Assembly (NCBI GenBank): GCA_030523425.1
Contig: JAUNIP010000013.1
Span: forward strand, 1-38,354
Direction: 5' to 3'
DNA: 38,354 nucleotides
From: Coriobacteriia bacterium
GTDB lineage: Bacteria; Actinomycetota; Coriobacteriia; Coriobacteriales; Eggerthellaceae
In this document: positions 34,530 to 38,354 of the stretch, piece by piece
Layout of the letters: the number at the start of each line of letters is the position of its first letter
Position numbering within the stretch: position 1 is the stretch's first letter
The notes under the pieces: model-generated
Databases searched by the model: none
What the model was told of the DNA's origin: nothing
Seen by the model: only the letters and a program-made list of their open reading frames with translations
Translations under genes and position numbers: made by a program

Positions 34530-34814
34530 ACGTGAAAAGAGGAGATGCGGACGAAAAGCTGGACCGCGTAGGTCCGGTTAGGAGTCCGCATCCCCCTTCT
34601 TCGGGACGCTCAAGAACGAGTTCTTCTACTACCGCGATTGGAGCGGGGTGCGCGCCGAAGAGTTCATGGGGCGGCTGGACGAGTGGATCCGGAACTACAA
34701 TGAGTCCAGGGCCAAGAAGTCACTGGGCTGGATGAGCCCGATGGCATACCGAAGGAGCAAGGGGCTGGCCGCATAGCCGGTCCAAAGAAATGTCCGCACC
34801 CCCTTCTCTTGACG
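34530..34814 (+). mobile_element. Internally deleted IS3-type element with target duplication
   Basis: Flanked by ACG (34530-34532 and 34812-34814), a 3-bp duplication. Ends are 20-bp imperfect inverted repeats: TGAAAAGAGGAGATGCGGAC at left; the right end read inward is CAAGAGAAGGGGGTGCGGAC. The element is 279 bp against over 1 kb for complete IS3 members. Its left part matches the element at the window's right edge (GACGAAAAGcTGGACC and GGTCCGGTTAGGAGTCCGCA), but the orfA ATG is lost and the sequence jumps to the 3' end of the transposase. It cannot move by itself. Confidence 0.8.
34597..34776 (+). pseudogene. IS3-family transposase (OrfB) C-terminal fragment
   Basis: 59 codons ending in TAG. 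It reads FFGTLKNEFFYYRDW and then EEFMGRLDEWIRNYNESRAK with KSLGWMSPMAYRRSKGLAA, the C-terminal end of IS3/IS150-type integrase domains (the final catalytic Glu region, here KNE). There is no start codon for it; the N-terminal DDE part and OrfA are deleted. Too short for the enzyme to work. Confidence 0.85.
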
Positions 34815-34936
34815 TGCCAGCGTGGTTTTGTGTGTCGGGCTTCGTCTGCAATGTGCGTATGCAGGTTTTGCACGCATGTGCGCGAGGGGCAGCGAGTATC
34901 AAACATTCACCGCCCGAACGCTTGCCTTAGCCCTTT

Positions 34937-35989
34937 TTACATGAACAACAGGAACAAATGGGTGAAAGCGAAGGCCAAAATGCCGCAACCCGGGAAGGTG
35001 AGTACCCAGGTGAGCACCATGTTGCCTGCCAAGTTCCACTTAACTGCCCGCAGCCGTTTTTCAGCACCCACGCCCATGATGGCCGTGGTATTCGTGTGGG
35101 TTGTGGACACCGGAATGCCCGTGAAGGTGGCAAGCCCAATGCAGAAGCACGAGCTCAGGCAGACCGCAAAGCCTTGGTATTGGCTCATCTTCACCATGTT
35201 CATGCCCACCGATTTTATAATCTTGCGGCCGCCCACGGCGGTGCCCAAGCTCATGGTCAGACTTACCAGCACCACCATCCATAAGGGGAAGCCGGAATCC
35301 AGATTCGGCGTACCGTAGACGCCCAGCATAACCGCCAACATGCACAAAGAAAGGAACTTCTGCCCGTCTTGGGCACCATGCAAAATGGCCACGCCGGCGC
35401 CGGAAACAATTTGGGCCCATTTGAAGAACTGGTTGGCGCGCAAGCGATCCAGACCCGCGCACGCCTTGCGGATAATCCGGGTGAACAGCCACCCCGTGCC
35501 GAAGCCCAAGCAGGTGGAAACGACCAAGCCATACACCACCTTTATCCATTCGGCGCCGTTGACGCCGTCCAAGCCGCTCTGCAGAGCAATAGCCGCACCG
35601 GTGATGCCGGCAATCAAGGAATGGCTTTGGCTGGTGGGGATGCCTATGGCCCACGCGGCCACACCCCACACGATGATGGCCACCATGGCCGCAGCCAAGG
35701 CCACCAATGCCGCGTGAGTGTCACCGCCGAAGTCCACCATGCCGAAGATGGTGCTGGCCACCGCCGTGCTGATGGAAGTAATAAGCACCAGGCCAATGAA
35801 GTTGCAAATAGCAGCCATGGCAATGGCGGGACCGGGCCTCATGGCCTTCGTGCCCACCACGGTGGCAATGGCGTTGGGAGCATCAGTGGCGCCGTTTACG
35901 ACCGTGGCGCCCAAGCACAGCACAATGATAAGCAGCAAAACCGGATTCGCGACAATAGCCTCAAGCACTACTGAGATGGAAACAAACAT
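34937..35989 (-). CDS. pit: Low-affinity inorganic phosphate transporter, PiT family
   Basis: About 350 residues with ten or so transmembrane helices. The PiT repeats are NGATDAPNAIATVVGT near the N terminus and GAQDGQKFLSL in the second half, plus IPTSQSHSLIAG and IPVSTTHTNTTAIMG. It takes up phosphate (probably as a metal-phosphate) with protons or sodium. The ATG at 35989 has AGAAG four bases upstream; an upstream ATG-like start at 36013 is possible. No phoU-like partner gene is next to it. Between it and the IS element (34815-34936) nothing was recognised. Confidence 0.92.
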   Translation of the reverse strand: MFVSISVVLEAIVANPVLLLIIVLCLGATVVNGATDAPNAIATVVGTKAMRPGPAIAMAAICNFIGLVLITSISTAVASTIFGMVDFGGDTHAALVALAAAMVAIIVWGVAAWAIGIPTSQSHSLIAGITGAAIALQSGLDGVNGAEWIKVVYGLVVSTCLGFGTGWLFTRIIRKACAGLDRLRANQFFKWAQIVSGAGVAILHGAQDGQKFLSLCMLAVMLGVYGTPNLDSGFPLWMVVLVSLTMSLGTAVGGRKIIKSVGMNMVKMSQYQGFAVCLSSCFCIGLATFTGIPVSTTHTNTTAIMGVGAEKRLRAVKWNLAGNMVLTWVLTFPGCGILAFAFTHLFLLFM

Positions 35990-36190
35990 AGGACTTCTTT
36001 CCCGCTGCTGCAAATACCAGCGTTCATCCTAGCACAAGCAGGCGCTAACGACACCAAAAGGCAATTTGCTGTCTGCAGAAGGCGGCAGGAAACAGCCCGC
36101 CATCTGATTTGGCCCCTTCGCCTGGGCGGCAAAAGATGACGCGGGGTAAGGGCAGGGGCGGGTCTCTTGTCATTTTTTTTGCTGCGCGGG

Positions 36191-36211
36191 CGGTCTACAA
36201 TAGGCAGACCG
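36191..36211 (+). promoter_or_regulatory. Candidate operator overlapping a -10 box before the lipoprotein gene
   Basis: CGGTCT-acaataggc-AGACCG: 6-base inverted arms around a 9-base centre; TACAAT (36196-36201) would be the -10. No convincing -35; upstream is a T8 run. Located about 40 bases before the lipoprotein ATG. Confidence 0.3.
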
Positions 36212-36242
36212 GAAGCAATCCTGGGTTCGGGAAGGAACTGCC

Positions 36243-37004
36243 ATGAAACATACGGTCGGCAACGTTTTGGCTGCGTTGGTGCTGATGTGCGGCCTTTCGC
36301 TGGCAGGCTGCGCTGGCCAAGGGACGCCCGCGGCCGCGCCGGAAAACGCACCCAGCAACGGCACCACCCCGGCCGCCCCGGCTTCCGCCAAAACGTACCA
36401 GGTGACGCGCTGCGCCAGCCTGGATGCCATCGCATGGGACGCCGTGCCCGCCGCACACATAGATGTGAACCGGTGGAATTCCCCGGTCACCTACCCATCA
36501 TGGGCCAAGGTGGTCTTCGTGGAAGGCTACGGCTTCGTAGCGCGCTTGGAGTGCGAACAGGCCAACCCCTGGACGGAGTGCCTGCAAGACGGCGACCCCG
36601 TGTACCACGATTCCGCCTTAGAGCTGTTCATCAGCCTGGACAGGAAGGACTATCTGAACGTGGAGACCAACGCGCTTGGGGTTAGCCTGCAGCAATTCGG
36701 CCCTTCCCGGCAGCAGCGGCAGGAGCTGTCCCACGCCCAGGGCACCGCCTTCACGGTAGAAGCGCAGCGGGAAGCCGACCGGTGGTGGGTGACCATCTAC
36801 CTGCCACAGGAAGGCTTGGCCCGCCTGTGGCCGAACTTCGACTTTGCAAGCCTGAGCGCAGGGGCCATCCTATACGCCAACTTCTACAAGACCGGCAAAG
36901 ACCCCGCCACCGGCCAGTCCCACTACCAAACCTGGAACGACGTGCCCACCGAAAAGCCCGACTTCCACCAGCCCACCTACTTCGGAACGCTGGTGTTAGG
37001 CTAA
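36243..37004 (+). CDS. Lipoprotein with CBM9-like domain
   Basis: 253 residues. Signal peptide with lipobox LSLAGC (Cys23), then a Pro/Ala linker to about residue 50, then a domain of CBM9/carbohydrate-binding-like fold: WAKVVFVEGYGFVARLECEQ, VYHDSALELFISLD, NVETNALGVSLQQFGP, and RWWVTIYLPQEGLARLW. Ribosome site GGAAGGA is six bases before the ATG. Such domains bind sugars or act as the ligand part of larger enzymes; here the domain is alone and lipid-anchored outside the cell. The ligand is unknown. Converges with the nitroreductase gene over a 28-bp palindrome. Confidence 0.8.
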   Translation: MKHTVGNVLAALVLMCGLSLAGCAGQGTPAAAPENAPSNGTTPAAPASAKTYQVTRCASLDAIAWDAVPAAHIDVNRWNSPVTYPSWAKVVFVEGYGFVARLECEQANPWTECLQDGDPVYHDSALELFISLDRKDYLNVETNALGVSLQQFGPSRQQRQELSHAQGTAFTVEAQREADRWWVTIYLPQEGLARLWPNFDFASLSAGAILYANFYKTGKDPATGQSHYQTWNDVPTEKPDFHQPTYFGTLVLG

Positions 37005-37067
37005 GCCAGACGCGCGCGGCGGGCAGCTCAGGCGGGGCGACCGGGTTTACGCGCCGCGTGACGCAAG

Positions 37068-37095
37068 TTTCGGATTTTGTCCACAAAATCCGAAA
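37068..37095. terminator. 28-bp palindrome between converging genes, probable bidirectional terminator
   Basis: TTTCGGATTTTGT-CC-ACAAAATCCGAAA: 13-base exact arms with 2 central bases. In RNA it forms a long stem with A/T-rich ends. It lies between the lipoprotein (+) and nitroreductase (-) genes, so termination from both sides is likely; an operator is also possible. Confidence 0.5.
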
Positions 37096-37216
37096 ACTCG
37101 TTCAAAAAAGAGTCAGCGCACAGGGCATCGCCGCCGCCAACCCCCCTGAAAGCTGCGCCCCGCGACAGCGCTCGTGCCAGGAGAACAGTCCTCTACCCAT
37201 GCGGCACGTGCTTGGC

Positions 37217-37717
37217 TTAAAGCTGGTGGATGCGGCTTTCGTCGTAGTAGCCTGCGCATTTGGGCTGGGGCTTTGCGGCAGGATGGCCTACGGCCACCAA
37301 GGCGAAGGCCTCCAAGCCAGACGGCATTTTTACCGCAGCGGCAACATTGTCCATGCGGTCTTGTTCTGGGGCCACGCCCATCCAAACCGCGCCCAAGCCC
37401 ATGTGGGCAGCCTCCAGCAGCAGGTTTTCAACGGCGGCGGAAAGGTCCTGCGGCGCGCATTCCCGGAAGCGCAGGCCTTCCGTGCGCTGACACACCACAA
37501 CCACCACCGGAGCGGCCCCCGCAGGTTTAGCGTAGGGGCTGGCCTGCGAAAGCTGCTGACGCGCATCGGCATCCCGCACCACGTAGAATTCCCAAGGCTG
37601 CTGATTGCCTGCAGAAGGCGCGGCCATGGCAGCCCGCAGAAGCTTCTCTATTTCGGCTTCTGTCAAATCCTGGTCGGTGAACTGGCGAACGCTGGTGCGA
37701 GCGTAAATGGCATCCAT
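37217..37717 (-). CDS. Nitroreductase-family FMN oxidoreductase
   Basis: 166 residues, a short but complete family member. FMN-binding motifs: ARTSVRQFTDQDLT at the N terminus, AAPSAGNQQPWEFYVV, and GLGAVWMGVAPE. The end has GHPAAKPQPK as usual. It uses NAD(P)H to reduce nitro or quinone compounds; the natural substrate is unknown. The ATG at 37717 has GGGGAG seven bases upstream. It is divergent from the candidate RiPP precursor with 178 bases between. A second, broken family member is at 8655-8834. Confidence 0.9.
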   Translation of the reverse strand: MDAIYARTSVRQFTDQDLTEAEIEKLLRAAMAAPSAGNQQPWEFYVVRDADARQQLSQASPYAKPAGAAPVVVVVCQRTEGLRFRECAPQDLSAAVENLLLEAAHMGLGAVWMGVAPEQDRMDNVAAAVKMPSGLEAFALVAVGHPAAKPQPKCAGYYDESRIHQL

Positions 37718-37895
37718 ACAAGAACTCCCCTACCTGTGGGTTGAATACATCACGCGAAATGATACTACGAAAAGACGCACCGCGTCCCTGCCATGAGCGG
37801 ATTGTGTTTCGTGATACGGCAAACCTGCAAATAGCATTATCATAAGCGGATGACCCCCGACACACTCTGTCGAACACTGAAAGAAGCGTTTTGAC

Positions 37896-38162
37896 ATGGG
37901 CGAATCCATTTGTGAAGCAGTCATGAGCAACAAGGAGCTTTTGGCGCAGCTGCTGGAAGCCCAACGCGAAGCCGCGAAGGAGGGCATGCCCGCAGACCAG
38001 ATGGCCGATGCCGCCTGCCAGATAATCAATGCCGCAGGCATAGGCGCCACAAAGGAAGACGCTGCCGACCTTTTGGCCAAGGCCGGCAGCGCCCAACTGT
38101 CCGACAAAGAGCTAGACAGCGTTTCCGGCGGCTGCTGCGACAAATACTGCCCTCGCTTCTAA
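37896..38162 (+). CDS. Double-glycine leader peptide, candidate RiPP precursor
   Basis: 88 residues. The first 79 look like a Nif11-type leader: a helical stretch beginning SNKELLAQLLEAQREAAKEG, a second helix AACQIINAAGIGA, and QLSDKELDSVSGG at 67-79, the typical double-glycine end. What follows is a nine-residue tail, CCDKYCPRF (80-88), with three Cys. This is the plan of ribosomally made, modified peptides cut after GG. No modifying or exporting enzyme is in the window; the gene is cut off downstream by an IS end, 144 bases after its stop. Start ATG 37896 (AGAAG nine bases upstream); an internal ATG at 37923 is the alternative. It might also be a non-modified small protein. Confidence 0.65.
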   Translation: MGESICEAVMSNKELLAQLLEAQREAAKEGMPADQMADAACQIINAAGIGATKEDAADLLAKAGSAQLSDKELDSVSGGCCDKYCPRF

Positions 38163-38305
38163 AGCCGCATGTTTCGTTCCTGAGCGAAAAGCAGGAGCAC
38201 CCCGCGCCGGAAACGCAACTCGCCGGACAGCGCGGCGGGCTTTCCATACAGACCCCTTCGCCCGTATGGTCAGAGGTCGTGTGTCAGAGGTCGAGGAGCT
38301 GGGAG

Positions 38306-38354
38306 TGCGGACGAAAAGTTGGACCGAATAGGTCCGGTTAGGAGTCCGCATGAA
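38306..38354 (+). mobile_element. Left end of a second IS3-type element, leaving the window
   Basis: TGCGGACGAAAAG (38306) to GTCCGCATGAA (38354) matches the left end of the element at 34533. The ATG at 38350, with AGGAG five bases before, is probably the OrfA start. Outer arms TGCGGAC / GTCCGCA (38306-38312, 38344-38350) enclose GGACC-GAATA-GGTCC (38321-38335): a nested hairpin around the ribosome site. The terminal 14 bases of the inverted repeat are only weakly matched here. Confidence 0.65.

Noticed and set aside
37217-37717. Nitroreductase as a RiPP-modifying dehydrogenase (SagB/McbC type) for the 37896 peptide
   Set aside because: Sequence is that of a short, general nitroreductase; no YcaO cyclase is seen, and it is on the opposite strand.

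Overview
The window reads as chromosome of a high-GC, anaerobic Gram-positive actinobacterium, most likely class Coriobacteriia (Eggerthellaceae-like). This rests on GC-rich third positions, a membrane-bound uptake [NiFe]-hydrogenase with a b-type cytochrome, a bacterial Elp3, two c-di-GMP phosphodiesterase-type proteins, TrpB2 and the overall housekeeping mix. It is an inference from gene content; no rRNA or tRNA gene was recognised to anchor it.

Layout. 1-5.8 kb: thrH-type phosphatase (-); a Trm9/ALKBH8-like methyltransferase directly behind elp3 (-), together looking like a wobble-uridine modification pair; then folC and an RsmB/NOP-type rRNA methyltransferase (+). 5.8-11.8 kb: a 7TM-PAS-degenerate GGDEF-HD-GYP protein, TatD, a nitroreductase remnant, and a heavy-metal P-type ATPase with its small DUF6110-like partner behind a promoter carrying two tandem palindromic operators; then a small Cys-rich protein (+). 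11.8-17.5 kb (-): hyaA-hyaB-hyaC, a small membrane protein, and one reading frame that joins a hydrogenase maturation protease to MurB, with an internal ribosome binding site and start for MurB. 17.7-25.1 kb: secreted coiled-coil M23 peptidase, HdeD-like membrane protein, TrpB2, panD, a Na+:alanine/glycine symporter under a glycine riboswitch, a CDF metal exporter, and a low-molecular-weight phosphatase. 25.1-33.3 kb: EAL-PAS protein, FAD dehydrogenase, dtd, coaE, uvrB (abnormal 3' end) and rpsA. 33.5-38.35 kb is the accessory part: a preA remnant, an isochorismatase-family hydrolase, a 279-bp internally deleted IS3-type element with 3-bp target duplication, a PiT phosphate transporter, a CBM9-like lipoprotein, a nitroreductase, a small double-glycine (Nif11-like) leader peptide with a CCDKYCPRF tail that looks like a RiPP precursor, and the left end of a second IS3-type element running off the window.

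How the genes work together. The hydrogenase proteins form one operon: large-subunit C-terminal processing should be done by the protease encoded at the end of the same operon, which is translationally joined to cell-wall synthesis (MurB). Elp3 should make cm5U34 in tRNA and the Trm9-like enzyme would methylate it to mcm5U34. Most other genes are single housekeeping units. The most unusual points are the protease-MurB joined frame with an intrinsic-terminator-like hairpin in its first codons, the Elp3/Trm9 pair, the candidate RiPP precursor, and the riboswitch with two competing partners for its anti-Shine-Dalgarno strand.
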